NCBI GenBank assembly: GCA_003135055.1
Contig: PLDF01000385.1
Location: 4,677 to 53,163 of the forward strand
DNA: 48,487 nt
Direction of reading: 5' to 3'
Source of the DNA: Bryobacterales bacterium
GTDB taxonomy: Bacteria > Acidobacteriota > Terriglobia > Bryobacterales > Bryobacteraceae
The translations under genes and the position numbers were made by a program. Under the pieces are notes generated by a model. That model had not been told where the DNA came from, did no database searches, and saw only the letters and a program-made list of their open reading frames with translations. Shown here one piece after another: positions 8,169-15,983 of this stretch. The stretch's first letter is position 1. Each line of letters starts with the position of its first letter.

Positions 8169-8864
8169 ATGAGCTGTGAGAACGTACAACCACTGATATC
8201 CTCGCTGGTCGACCGCCGGGTTGCGGCAAGACAGCGGGAAGAGGCGTTGGCGCATCTCGATGCGTGCCGCGCGTGCAGCGCCGAGTATGAATCCATGCGC
8301 GTCCAACGCTCCGCGCTACTGAGTCTGGCGGCGCCTCCGGTTCCTGCGATGCTGCAAGGCCGGCTGCGGGTGCTCGCGTCCCACGAGCGGGCTCGCCGGC
8401 TTGTGCGCATCAACTGGGCCGCGCGCGCGCAGCATTGGCGCGGGCTGGCCGCGCTGAGGTTAGGAAATCTGATGCGGCCGGTGGCGCTGCCGGTAGCGGG
8501 GGGCCTGGTTTCAGCCCTGCTCATGTTCGCCGCGCTGATTCCAATGGTGACCTCTGCGCACTTTTCCACCATCGAGCCGCCCTCGCCGGTATTCACCGAT
8601 CCCGACGGGCAGTTAGTGGGAGAAGGCGAGTTCCCCAAGCTGGAAAGGGCGATCGGCCCCGCTGTGAGCGGCAAAGTTGTCCTGCTGTTGACCATTGACG
8701 ACCGCGGCCACGTGCAGGATTACACGGTGACGCAAGGCGTGATGACGCCCGAAGTGCAGAATTTCATCCTCTTCTCGCACTTCACTCCGGCCACTATGTT
8801 CGGCAAGCCCACATTGGGCTATATCCGGGCGGTATTCGGCGCCGACAACGACGAGCGGAGCTAA
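8169..8864 (+). CDS. Zinc-finger anti-sigma factor with TonB-C-like tail
   Basis: Anti-sigma factor of 231 aa. The N-terminal zinc-finger (zf-HC2) module is visible as H29, C33 and C36 (AHLDACRACS) plus an upstream Cys at residue 3. One membrane helix spans about 106-128. The periplasmic part carries VSGKVVLLLTIDDRGHVQDY and then TVTQG, which resembles the TonB C-terminal/energy-transducer fold. It should bind and hold the sigma factor encoded just upstream; the external part may sense a signal. Start ATG at 8169. It ends 9 bp before rsmA, so the three genes are likely one transcript. Confidence 0.82.
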   Translation: MSCENVQPLISSLVDRRVAARQREEALAHLDACRACSAEYESMRVQRSALLSLAAPPVPAMLQGRLRVLASHERARRLVRINWAARAQHWRGLAALRLGNLMRPVALPVAGGLVSALLMFAALIPMVTSAHFSTIEPPSPVFTDPDGQLVGEGEFPKLERAIGPAVSGKVVLLLTIDDRGHVQDYTVTQGVMTPEVQNFILFSHFTPATMFGKPTLGYIRAVFGADNDERS

Positions 8865-8873
8865 GCGCCCGGC

Positions 8874-9632
8874 GTGGCGCGGCAAAAGCTCGGCCAACAC
8901 TTCCTGATTCAGGGCTCGATACTGGAACGCATCGCCGCGGCGGCGTGTCCTCAGCGCGAGCAGCTCGTCGTCGAGATCGGCCCCGGCCGAGGCGCGCTGA
9001 CGGAGAAACTGCTGAAGCGCGCCGAGCGGGTGGTCGGGATCGAACTGGATGCGTACCTGGTAGATCACCTGAGGCAGAAGTTCGCGAGCGAGACGCGCCT
9101 CGAAATAATCCATGGCGATGCGATGGCAGCCGATCTGGCGCAGTGGGGGCGTGCGCCCATTGCAGGCAACCTGCCTTACTATGCAGCCACGGCGATCATC
9201 GGGCACACGGCCCGGCTGCGAACCAGCCGCGCGGTTTTCCTGATTCAGAAAGAAGTGGCGGAGCGTCTGGTAGCGCAACCCGGCACACGCGAGTACGGCT
9301 ATTTGACGGTGGCCACGCGCCTGTTCGCCGAAGCGCGGCTGCTTTTCGGAGTGAAGCCGGGCGCGTTTCATCCACCGCCGAAAGTGGAATCCGCCGTAGT
9401 GATGCTCACGCCGCACGCCGATCCGCGGGCCGTGGACGATGCCGGGTTGTTCTTGCGATTCGTGGGGCGCTGTTTTCAGTACAAACGGAAGACGCTGCGA
9501 AACAATTTGGCGGAGACCTACGGCAAGGAGACGGTGGATGCGTGGCCCGAGGCGGGGCTGCGGGCCGAGCAGATTACGATGGCGGGGTTCGTGGAAATGT
9601 ATACGCGATTAGCGGCCCAGGAACTGCCTTGA
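8874..9632 (+). CDS. rsmA: 16S rRNA (adenine1518/1519-N6)-dimethyltransferase
   Basis: KsgA/RsmA of 252 aa, which dimethylates two adjacent adenines in helix 45 of 16S rRNA late in 30S assembly using S-adenosylmethionine. Motifs in order: QKLGQHFL at the N-terminus, VVEIGPGRGALTEKLL (SAM-binding motif I), VVGIELD (motif II), HGDAM (motif III), AGNLPYYAAT (catalytic motif IV, NLPY), and FHPPPKVESAVV. The C-terminal domain (CFQYKRKTLRNNL) is present. The start is GTG at 8874, which puts MARQKLGQHF at the normal family position. Slightly short for the family (about 260-280) but complete. Confidence 0.95.
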   Translation: MARQKLGQHFLIQGSILERIAAAACPQREQLVVEIGPGRGALTEKLLKRAERVVGIELDAYLVDHLRQKFASETRLEIIHGDAMAADLAQWGRAPIAGNLPYYAATAIIGHTARLRTSRAVFLIQKEVAERLVAQPGTREYGYLTVATRLFAEARLLFGVKPGAFHPPPKVESAVVMLTPHADPRAVDDAGLFLRFVGRCFQYKRKTLRNNLAETYGKETVDAWPEAGLRAEQITMAGFVEMYTRLAAQELP

Positions 9633-9648
9633 TGCATTCTGGCGTATT

Positions 9649-9954
9649 ATGGTGAACGTGCGGTCCACCATCAGTCCCGAATCGGCTGTGCGCCGAAGCG
9701 TTAGTCTTCCTCCCGATATCGCGGAGGATGTTAACAGCATCGCCGATGCGCGCCGGGTCAGCCAGAATCGTGCACTCGTGGACCTCATCGGCGACGGAAT
9801 GGTTGCATATAAGCAGCGCTGGGCCGAGTTCTTGGCCTTAGCAGATCGTTTCCAACAGTCGACAGACCCAGCCGAAACCGAGAGGCTTCGGGAAGAGTTG
9901 GCTCACATGACTTTCGGCGGCCGATGCACAGAAACACCTGGCAAGCTGAACTGA
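9649..9954 (+). CDS. Ribbon-helix-helix (CopG-like) protein
   Basis: Protein of 101 aa. Residues about 14-50 (RRSVSLPPDIAEDVNSIADA, then RRVSQNRALVDLIGDGM) fit a ribbon-helix-helix DNA-binding fold: a beta strand with SVSLP and two helices. This fold is common in antitoxins. No toxin gene adjoins: rsmA is 16 bp upstream and the genes beyond face the other way. It may be an orphan antitoxin or a small autoregulator. The C-terminal half is charged and could hold a toxin-binding helix. Confidence 0.65.
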   Translation: MVNVRSTISPESAVRRSVSLPPDIAEDVNSIADARRVSQNRALVDLIGDGMVAYKQRWAEFLALADRFQQSTDPAETERLREELAHMTFGGRCTETPGKLN

Positions 9955-9956
9955 CC

Positions 9957-10062
9957 ATCTCAACGCAGAGACGCTGAGGCCGCGCAGAGAAGACTTAAAG
10001 AGAATGAGAGTTTTTCTTCTCGGCGTTTATCTCTGCGCCTTCGCGTCTCCGCGTCGAAAAAA
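9957..10062. repeat. Imperfect palindromic intergenic repeat
   Basis: The left arm (CAACGCAGAGACGCTGAGG) is roughly the complement of the right arm (CTTCGCGTCTCCGCGTCG), with a loop containing TTTTTCTTCTC. It lies between converging genes and could act as a two-way terminator. Related arms occur near 5330 and 7036. Confidence 0.7.
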
Positions 10063-10079
10063 GCGGCTGACCGGCGGCA

Positions 10080-10634
10080 CTACTCTCCCTTCGACTCCTT
10101 CCTCTCCGGGTGCGCTGCCAAATACGCCTCTCGCGTTGTCCGTATCAGCTCGCGCGCCTCCCGCGGCCCCCGCCAGCCGAGCATCTTCGTGAGCTTGCCT
10201 TCCAGCTCCTTATAGATCGCGAAGAAGTGCTCAATCTCCCGCAGCTTATGCGGGAACACCTGGTCGATAGTGTGAATCTGGTCGAAGCGCGGGTTGCGAT
10301 TCGGAACCGCGAGAATCTTCTGGTCCTGCTCGTTATTGTCCACCATGTCGAGCATGCCGACCGGCCGCACCGACATCAGCACGCCCGTGAAACTGGCGTC
10401 GTCCACGATCGCCAGCACGTCCAGCGGATCGCGATCCGTCGCCAGCGTGCCGGGAATAAATCCGTAATCGCCGGGGTAATGCAACGGCGAGTAGAGCGCA
10501 CGGTCCAGGCGAAAAAGGCCCAGCTCGCCATCGTATTCGTACTTGTTGCTGGAGTTCTTGGGGATCTCCACGATCATGCGGACTACCTCGGGGCAGTCGG
10601 GACCGGGGTCCAGGTCGTATAGGCGCGTTTGCAC
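10080..10634 (-). CDS. ppa: Inorganic pyrophosphatase
   Basis: Family I soluble pyrophosphatase (184 aa), which hydrolyses PPi to two phosphates. Family motifs: IVEIPKNSSNKYEYD, YSPLHYPGDYGFIP, DRDPLDVLAIV (metal-binding acidic residues) and LDMVDNNEQDQKILAV. The GTG at 10634 is chosen because the family has a short segment (here LYDLDPGPDCPEVV) before VIVEIP; an ATG at 10577 would remove it. The start is 5 bp after the mscL stop, as the last gene of a three-gene operon. The open frame continues much further upstream, but that part is antisense to mscL coding and is not real. Confidence 0.93.
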   Translation of the reverse strand: MQTRLYDLDPGPDCPEVVRMIVEIPKNSSNKYEYDGELGLFRLDRALYSPLHYPGDYGFIPGTLATDRDPLDVLAIVDDASFTGVLMSVRPVGMLDMVDNNEQDQKILAVPNRNPRFDQIHTIDQVFPHKLREIEHFFAIYKELEGKLTKMLGWRGPREARELIRTTREAYLAAHPERKESKGE

Positions 10635-10639
10635 GTAGC

Positions 10640-11056
10640 TTATGGTAGCAACGCGCTGGTACAGAATGCGCACCGGCGCGCGGCGATGGGCACGTCGCTG
10701 AGGCACTCGGGGCACTTCTTGGTGGTTGGCGCCGACGTCAAATCGCCCGCCGCTTCGCCGCGGCGCATGCGGGCGGTCAGCGCGTTGATGGGCAGAACGA
10801 CCAGGAAGTAGACCGCGGACCCGACCAGCAGGAAAGACACCAGCGCGTTGATGAAATCGCCAGCCAGGAAGCGGCTGCCATGAACGGCGAAGCCGATTTT
10901 CGAAAAATCGGGCTTGCCGAAAATGGCGGCGATGAGCGGCGTGATGAGGTCTTTGACCAGCGCGGCGACCACCGCTCCGAACGCGGAACCCACCACCACC
11001 GCAACGGCAAGCTCCACCACGTTGCCGCGCATCATGAACTGTTTGAAGCCACGCAT
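10640..11056 (-). CDS. mscL: MscL channel with C-terminal zinc ribbon
   Basis: Large-conductance mechanosensitive channel (138 aa), an emergency pore that opens under membrane tension at osmotic down-shock. MRGFKQFMMRGNVVELAVAV is the amphipathic N-helix and start of TM1; TM2 is the hydrophobic stretch FINALVSFLLVGSAVYFLVV. The tail ends in KKCPECLSDVPIAARRCAFC, a C-x2-C-x10-C-x2-C zinc ribbon not present in the E. coli protein. The start at 11056 has a strong GGAGGAT 7 bases upstream, inside the intergenic join with the aminotransferase gene. Confidence 0.92.
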   Translation of the reverse strand: MRGFKQFMMRGNVVELAVAVVVGSAFGAVVAALVKDLITPLIAAIFGKPDFSKIGFAVHGSRFLAGDFINALVSFLLVGSAVYFLVVLPINALTARMRRGEAAGDLTSAPTTKKCPECLSDVPIAARRCAFCTSALLP

Positions 11057-11061
11057 CCGGT

Positions 11062-12237
11062 TTATCCTCCCGCTCGCAGGAATTTCGTGAGCCGTTCCAT
11101 GGCCGGCTCCAGAATCGACCGTTCCGCAGCATAGCAAATCCGCACCGATCCTTCACCGCCGGCGCCAAACGCCACCCCCGGCGCCAGACCGACGCGCGTC
11201 TCTTCCAACAAGCGGCGGCAGAACGCGAACGAATCGGCGAGTCCGTCGATGCGCGGAAAAAGATAGAACGCGCCATCGGGTTTCGGAACCGTGACGCCCA
11301 CGATTCCCTCCAGCGCGCTGAGACATAGATCGCGGCTTTCCTTGAGGCGCTCCAGCATGCGGCGCAGCTCGGGTTCGCCATCGGCCAGCGCGGTCTCGCC
11401 CGCCTTCTGCGTGAAGCTGGGCGCGGCGGACACCACGAATTCGTTGATCTGCGTGGCCTTCGCCGCCAGGTCGCGGCGCGCGATCAGATAGCCCAGGCGC
11501 CAACCCGTCATGCAATAGCTTTTTGAAAAAGAGTGCACCACCATCACCGCGTCGTCGCGCGTGGCCTTGCGCAGAATCGACGGCACAGGTTCTCCCAGGC
11601 GCGCGCCGGCGTAATACAGCCGGTCGTAGACCTCGTCGGCAAGCAGCCACAGCCCGTGGCGCCGCGCGAAATCGAGCAGCCCTTGCTGCTCCTGTTCCGT
11701 CGCTACCCAGCCCAGCGGATTCGAGGGCGACGTGTAGATGAGCAGCCGCGTGCGCGCGTTGACGGTCCTCTCGAGCGCGTCGAAATCGATGCGGTAGCGC
11801 TCGCCGCACAGCGGGTGCGGAATCTCGTGTACCACCGCATTGCACAGCATCGCGTTGGCGCTGCCGTTGGGCCATGCCGGAGTGAGCACGATGGCCTCAT
11901 CGCCCGGATCGAGCGCGCAGCGGATGCCGAGGTTGAGCGCCTGCACGCCCGAAGCTGTCACTACGATCTCGCGCGCCGGGTCGAGCTCCACCGATTGCAA
12001 CCTTCCGTAGTAATCCGCGAGCGCGCGGCGCAGCGACGGAAGGCCGGCATTTTCGGTGTAGAACGTGTAGCCCTCGTTCATGGCGCGCACCGCGGCCTGC
12101 TTGATGTAATCGGGCGTAGGCAAATTCGATTCGCCGAAGTAGAGCCGCAGCACGCCGTCCATGGACATGGCGATCTCCGCCAGTTCGCGGATGCGGGAAT
12201 GCGGGACGTTGGAGACGGAGCTGGCGATCGATGGCAT
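11062..12237 (-). CDS. PLP-dependent aminotransferase, class I/II
   Basis: Fold-type I aminotransferase (391 aa), probably acting on an amino acid with 2-oxoglutarate. Visible features: MNEGYTFYTENAGLPSLRRA (aspartate aminotransferase-like substrate region), TPAWPN, SPSNPLGW (the NP binding motif), LLADEVYDRL (the Asp pairs with the pyridine N), VHSFSKSYCMTGWRLGY (Schiff-base Lys in FSKS) and SVRICYA (the Arg binds the carboxylate). It is the first gene of a minus-strand operon with mscL and ppa. Substrate not assignable from sequence. Confidence 0.88.
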   Translation of the reverse strand: MPSIASSVSNVPHSRIRELAEIAMSMDGVLRLYFGESNLPTPDYIKQAAVRAMNEGYTFYTENAGLPSLRRALADYYGRLQSVELDPAREIVVTASGVQALNLGIRCALDPGDEAIVLTPAWPNGSANAMLCNAVVHEIPHPLCGERYRIDFDALERTVNARTRLLIYTSPSNPLGWVATEQEQQGLLDFARRHGLWLLADEVYDRLYYAGARLGEPVPSILRKATRDDAVMVVHSFSKSYCMTGWRLGYLIARRDLAAKATQINEFVVSAAPSFTQKAGETALADGEPELRRMLERLKESRDLCLSALEGIVGVTVPKPDGAFYLFPRIDGLADSFAFCRRLLEETRVGLAPGVAFGAGGEGSVRICYAAERSILEPAMERLTKFLRAGG

Positions 12238-12400
12238 ACGGCTATTCTCGCATTGGGACGGGGAAGCGCGGGCCCGGCAGCCGCTGGCGGGTGGTTAACC
12301 GATTGGGAGAGCCGGCTCTCAGCGAACGCTCCCTTATGGGCTGCGAGCGACCGCAAGGGAGCGATTTTCCGCGAAAGCGCAAAACCACGCGGTCACGGCA

Positions 12401-13328
12401 TTAGTTTTCCGTAGGCAGCTTTTCCGGATGATCGATAACGATGAACTCAAGCGGCATCTTGCGCGCTTCCAGCTTGAGGACGAGTTGCTGCACGCCGGTA
12501 AGAACCGAAGATCCGGGTTCGGACGCGGTATCCGTGGCGCCGCCAGCGCCGGACGGCATAGCTGCGCCAACCGCTCTCATCGCATTGCGGCTCTCCTCCG
12601 GCGAGATATCCAGCGCCACCTGATAGTTCCCCTTGATCTCCGTCATATCCACTACCAGGCGGTCGAGATAACGCGACAGCGCTTCGGCTAGCATCGACAT
12701 GGGCGCCTTCGACGCTTCCACGTGCTTGACGCCTCCAACCACGGTCGTCTTTTGAGTGCCAGCCTGGGTGTTGGTAACCGTCATGCCCTGCTCCGGAGTG
12801 CCGCTAACTTTCACGGCGGTGTCTGGGGCCGGTGCTTCGCCACGGCCGGTTGCAGCTAACGGCCCGTCCGGAAGAGTCTCCTTCATCTTCAGTCCGTCTT
12901 TTCCAATTACCAATGCGTAGACCTGGGTCTCCTTGCTGATGCGATGCAGGTTAACTAAAACCGCTCCGCCAGCAAAGCTTGCAACATCTCGGGCGCCTGG
13001 CCTTGGTGGCGCCCTCCGGCATCTTTGCCACAATGTCGAATCGCTGCCCGGCGGGGCTCAGCCAATCCGGGCCCCGAATCTGGTAATACTTTGCCTTGTA
13101 GGCCATGCCGATCAACTCGGATAACGACGATATTCCGATGTCGACCCTGTTTCCCTCCACCTTCAAGCCAAGATGCTGCCGGCCCGCCAGGATCTTCGCC
13201 TGGGCGACGGTTCCTAGCTTGACGGATGCTACGTCGAACGCTAAAGGGGCCGCCGGAGCCTGGGCGAACGCGACGCCGGCAACCAGCAGCGGTCCAGCGC
13301 TTATCTTATGCAACAAGGCTATTGGCAT
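12401..13328 (-). pseudogene. Broken TIGR03435-type secreted protein
   Basis: From ATG at 13328 it reads a signal peptide, LAFDVASVKLG and then SSLSELIGMAYKAKYYQIRG, then PDWLSPAGQRFDIVAKMPEG: the N-terminal part of the TIGR03435 family that is expanded in Solibacter-like genomes. After ATK the homologous frame shifts (QAPEMLQALLAERF), and near 12955 it shifts again to reach LHRISKETQVYALVIGKDGL and the C-terminal half, ending QQLVLKLEARKMPLEFIVID with stop at 12401. Two indels about 60 bp apart break one normal-length gene. Function of the family unknown. Confidence 0.75.
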
Positions 13329-13505
13329 GAACCCCCAATTTATTTAAAGCGTATCGCGCTTTGGTTGCCGGGCTCCCGGCATACCGGCGGGCCAGGAATC
13401 CGCTGCAATTCGCGCCGCAGCCCGTGGTTCAGTCGAGGCTACGCCGGAGTATGTTATCCGGCTCTTTCGAGTCGTTTTTATCGACTCTGGTTGAGCGCAG
13501 CGAGG

Positions 13506-14294
13506 TCACTCGCGGCAAATGCCGCGCTCACTGCGGCGGATGAAATCGACCAGATGCAGAGTATCGGGCGTGGGGATTTCCGTCTCAATCCTCGCCAGCG
13601 CTTCCTGCAGCTTCAAGCCGGAGCGATACAACAGTTGGTACGCTTTCTTGAGCGTGCTCAGGTCCGACGCCTTGTAACCCGCGCGTTTCAGGCCCACCAG
13701 GTTCAGACCTTTGGCCTCGACGTTGAATCCGGTATACAGAAAGAACGGCGGCACGTCGCTATTGACCCGCGTATTGCCGCCAATCATTGCAAGCCGCCCG
13801 ATCTTTGAAAACTGATGAATCACCACGCCTCCGGAGATGAACGCCCGGTCTTCCACTTCCACATATCCCGCCACCAGCGCGCAGCTCGCAATCACGGTGT
13901 TATTGCCGATTATGCAGTTATGCGCGATGTGTCCCGAAGTCATGATGTAGTTATCGTGGCCGATCCCGGTGACAGACTCCGGCTTGGTGCCGCGCGAAAC
14001 CGTGTAGTGCTCGCGAATGGTGTTACCGTCGCCGATCTTCAAGTAGCTGCGCTCGCCGGTAAAGTTTTTGTCGAGGGGATCGGTCCCCAAGACCGTGCCC
14101 GCCGAAATCCGGTTGCGCTCGCCCAGGGTGGTCCAGCGCTTGATATAGACGTAGGGCTCCAAAAGGCATCCGGCGCCGATGACGACATCGCTTTCGATCA
14201 CGCAGAATTCGCCGATGCGAACGCCGGGTCCGACGACGGCATCGGGATGAATGCGGGCGCTGGGCGCAACCGTGGCGGAGGAGTCGACCGGCAT
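13506..14294 (-). CDS. lpxA: UDP-N-acetylglucosamine O-acyltransferase
   Basis: LpxA (262 aa) catalyses the first step of lipid A synthesis, transferring a 3-hydroxyacyl chain from ACP to the 3-OH of UDP-GlcNAc. The left-handed beta-helix hexapeptide repeats cover residues about 5-185 (VVGPGVRIGEF…VIGAGC…). SGHIAHNC holds the catalytic His (H125). IHQFSKIGRLAMIGG and the helical C-terminal domain (YKASDLSTLKKAYQLLY) are present. The ATG at 14294 is 19 bp from the lpxD start on the other strand. No Shine-Dalgarno is visible, which fits a leaderless message (inference). Confidence 0.95.
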   Translation of the reverse strand: MPVDSSATVAPSARIHPDAVVGPGVRIGEFCVIESDVVIGAGCLLEPYVYIKRWTTLGERNRISAGTVLGTDPLDKNFTGERSYLKIGDGNTIREHYTVSRGTKPESVTGIGHDNYIMTSGHIAHNCIIGNNTVIASCALVAGYVEVEDRAFISGGVVIHQFSKIGRLAMIGGNTRVNSDVPPFFLYTGFNVEAKGLNLVGLKRAGYKASDLSTLKKAYQLLYRSGLKLQEALARIETEIPTPDTLHLVDFIRRSERGICRE

Positions 14295-14301
14295 GAAACT
14301 G

Positions 14302-14308
14302 TATCATA
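14302..14308. promoter_or_regulatory. Overlapping divergent -10 boxes for lpxA/lpxD
   Basis: GTATCATATC offers TATCAT on the plus strand (14302-14307), 6 bp before the lpxD ATG, and TATGAT on the minus strand (14308-14303), 8 bp before the lpxA ATG. Transcription from either would start at or next to the start codon. -35 boxes are poor on both sides. Confidence 0.4.
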
Positions 14309-14313
14309 TCGTC

Positions 14314-15342
14314 ATGAGGGTTCGCGAATTGGCCGAGTGGCTCGGCGCTACCTTTGAAGGCGATGGCGAAAAGGAGCTGATCGGCGCCGCGCCTCTGGAA
14401 ACGGCCGGCGGCTCCGAAGCGGCCTTTGTGGGAACGCGTAAAGCCGCGGCGCAGGCGGAAAGCTCGGCCGCGGGATGCCTGATCGTCCCGCTGGAATGGC
14501 CCAGCCCCGCGTATCGCACGGTGATCCGCACCACCGACCCGCGCAGCGCTTTTGCGCGCGCGCTGAGCCGCTTCTATCCCACCGCGGAGCTGAAACCGGG
14601 CGTTCACGCCACGGCCATTGTGGGCAAAGACGTCGAGATGGGCGCGCTGGTCTATATCGGTCCGCACGCGGTGGTGGGTGACGGCGCGCGAATCGGGGTC
14701 GCCACCAGCATCGGCGCGGGATGCTTTGTGGGCAAACGCGTGGGGCTGGGCGAAGGGTGCGTGCTGCATCCCAATGTGACGGTGTATGAGAACGTCGATA
14801 TCGGACGCGGCTCCATTCTGCACTCGGGGTGCGTGATTGGCGCGGATGGGTTTGGCTATGTGATGGAGAACGAGCGCTGGCACAAATTTCCGCAGGTGGG
14901 CCGGGTGGAGATTGGCAGCTTCGTCGAGATCGGCGCGAATTCCTGCGTGGACCGCGCGGCGCTGGGGGTGACGTCGATCGGCGAGGGGACCAAGCTCGAT
15001 AACATGGTGCATGTGGGGCACAATTGCCGCATTGGACGGCACGTGGTGGTGGCAGCGCAGACCGGCTTTTCGGGCGGCGTGGTGGTGGAGGACTACGCGG
15101 TGATCGGCGGGCAGGTGGGCATCGGCGATAAGGCGCGCATTGGGACGCGCGCCGTGCTCGGCTCCGGCTGCGGCGTGTTGACATCGAAGATTGTCGCCGC
15201 CGGCGCCACGCTTTGGGGCACGCCCGCGCGCCCCTTGAAGCAACATCTGGAGCAGCTCGCGAATCTGGCGCGGCTGCCGGAATTGCGGCGCGAGATGACC
15301 GAGATCAAGCGGCGTCTGGCGGAGCTGGAACGGGGCGCCTGA
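14314..15342 (+). CDS. lpxD: UDP-3-O-acylglucosamine N-acyltransferase
   Basis: LpxD (342 aa) adds the N-linked 3-hydroxyacyl chain in the third step of lipid A synthesis. The N-terminal uridine-binding domain is visible (LAEWLGATFEGDG, AFVGTRKAA), then a long left-handed beta-helix (HATAIVGKDVEMGALVYIGP…), with GADGFGY and NMVHVGHNCRIG carrying the catalytic His. A C-terminal helix (LEQLANLARLPELRREMTEI) is present. The ATG at 14314 gives the typical start MRVRELAEW; an ATG at 14293 is possible but would overlap lpxA by 2 bp. The stop overlaps the next gene by one base. Confidence 0.94.
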   Translation: MRVRELAEWLGATFEGDGEKELIGAAPLETAGGSEAAFVGTRKAAAQAESSAAGCLIVPLEWPSPAYRTVIRTTDPRSAFARALSRFYPTAELKPGVHATAIVGKDVEMGALVYIGPHAVVGDGARIGVATSIGAGCFVGKRVGLGEGCVLHPNVTVYENVDIGRGSILHSGCVIGADGFGYVMENERWHKFPQVGRVEIGSFVEIGANSCVDRAALGVTSIGEGTKLDNMVHVGHNCRIGRHVVVAAQTGFSGGVVVEDYAVIGGQVGIGDKARIGTRAVLGSGCGVLTSKIVAAGATLWGTPARPLKQHLEQLANLARLPELRREMTEIKRRLAELERGA

Positions 15343-15983
15343 TGCTGGTGGTGGTGGGCGGGCACTCGCGAAATATCGGGAAGACTTCGGTGGCGGCGGG
15401 TCTGATTCGCAATCTGCGCGACCGCAAGTGGACCGCGCTCAAGATCACGCAGTACGGGCACGGCGTATGCTCCCGCCACGGCGAGGCCTGCGGCTGCGAA
15501 ACCGAGCCGGACCACCCATTCGCGCTGAGCGAAGAGTACGAGCCTGGCCGGACGGATTCGGGCCGCTTTCTGGCGGCGGGCGCCGAGCGATCGTTCTGGC
15601 TGCGAACTCCGGCCGGCCAATTGAGCGGCGCAGCGGACCAGGTGCGGAAGATCCTGAAGCAGCATGAGAACGTGATGGTGGAATCGAACAGCCTGCTGGA
15701 GTTGGCCGAGCCTGACGTATTCCTGATGGTGCTGGATTTCGCCCAGGCGGATTTCAAGGCATCGAGCGCGCGATTCCTGGGGCGCGCGGATGCGATTGTA
15801 GTGGTGGACCGCGGCATGGATGCGGCCCAACCGGGAGCTACTCCGGTCTGGAAGAACGTCTCGCGCGGCTTATGGGCGGGGAAACCGCGGTTCCCGGTGA
15901 AGCCGCCGAACTATGTAACGCGCCCGATGGTGGAATTCGTTCGCAGCCGCTTCAGCTATGCTTCGGCCAATTCCGGGGCGTAA
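15342..15983 (+). CDS. BioD-like P-loop NTPase, uncharacterised
   Basis: Protein of 213 aa. It begins MLVVVGGHSRNIGKTSVAAG, a SIMIBI-type phosphate-binding loop with five residues between Gly7 and GKT as in dethiobiotin synthetase and MobB-like proteins. Further features are KITQYGHGVC, Cys at 43, 50 and 52 (C-x6-C-x-C, possible metal site), FLAAGAERSFW, ENVMVESNSLLEL and DVFLMVLDFAQADFKASS. I recognise it as a conserved acidobacterial protein of unknown role. It overlaps lpxD by one base, so it is translated with it. Its 3' end overlaps the converging cyclase gene by 28 bp. Confidence 0.75.
   Translation: MLVVVGGHSRNIGKTSVAAGLIRNLRDRKWTALKITQYGHGVCSRHGEACGCETEPDHPFALSEEYEPGRTDSGRFLAAGAERSFWLRTPAGQLSGAADQVRKILKQHENVMVESNSLLELAEPDVFLMVLDFAQADFKASSARFLGRADAIVVVDRGMDAAQPGATPVWKNVSRGLWAGKPRFPVKPPNYVTRPMVEFVRSRFSYASANSGA

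Noticed and set aside
10635..11381. N-terminal extension of ppa by about 250 codons
   Set aside because: This stretch is another frame of mscL and the aminotransferase. Family alignment puts the pyrophosphatase start at about 10634.
14023..15246. Long antisense open frame across lpxD
   Set aside because: No recognisable domain; it covers the well-supported lpxA and lpxD genes in another frame.
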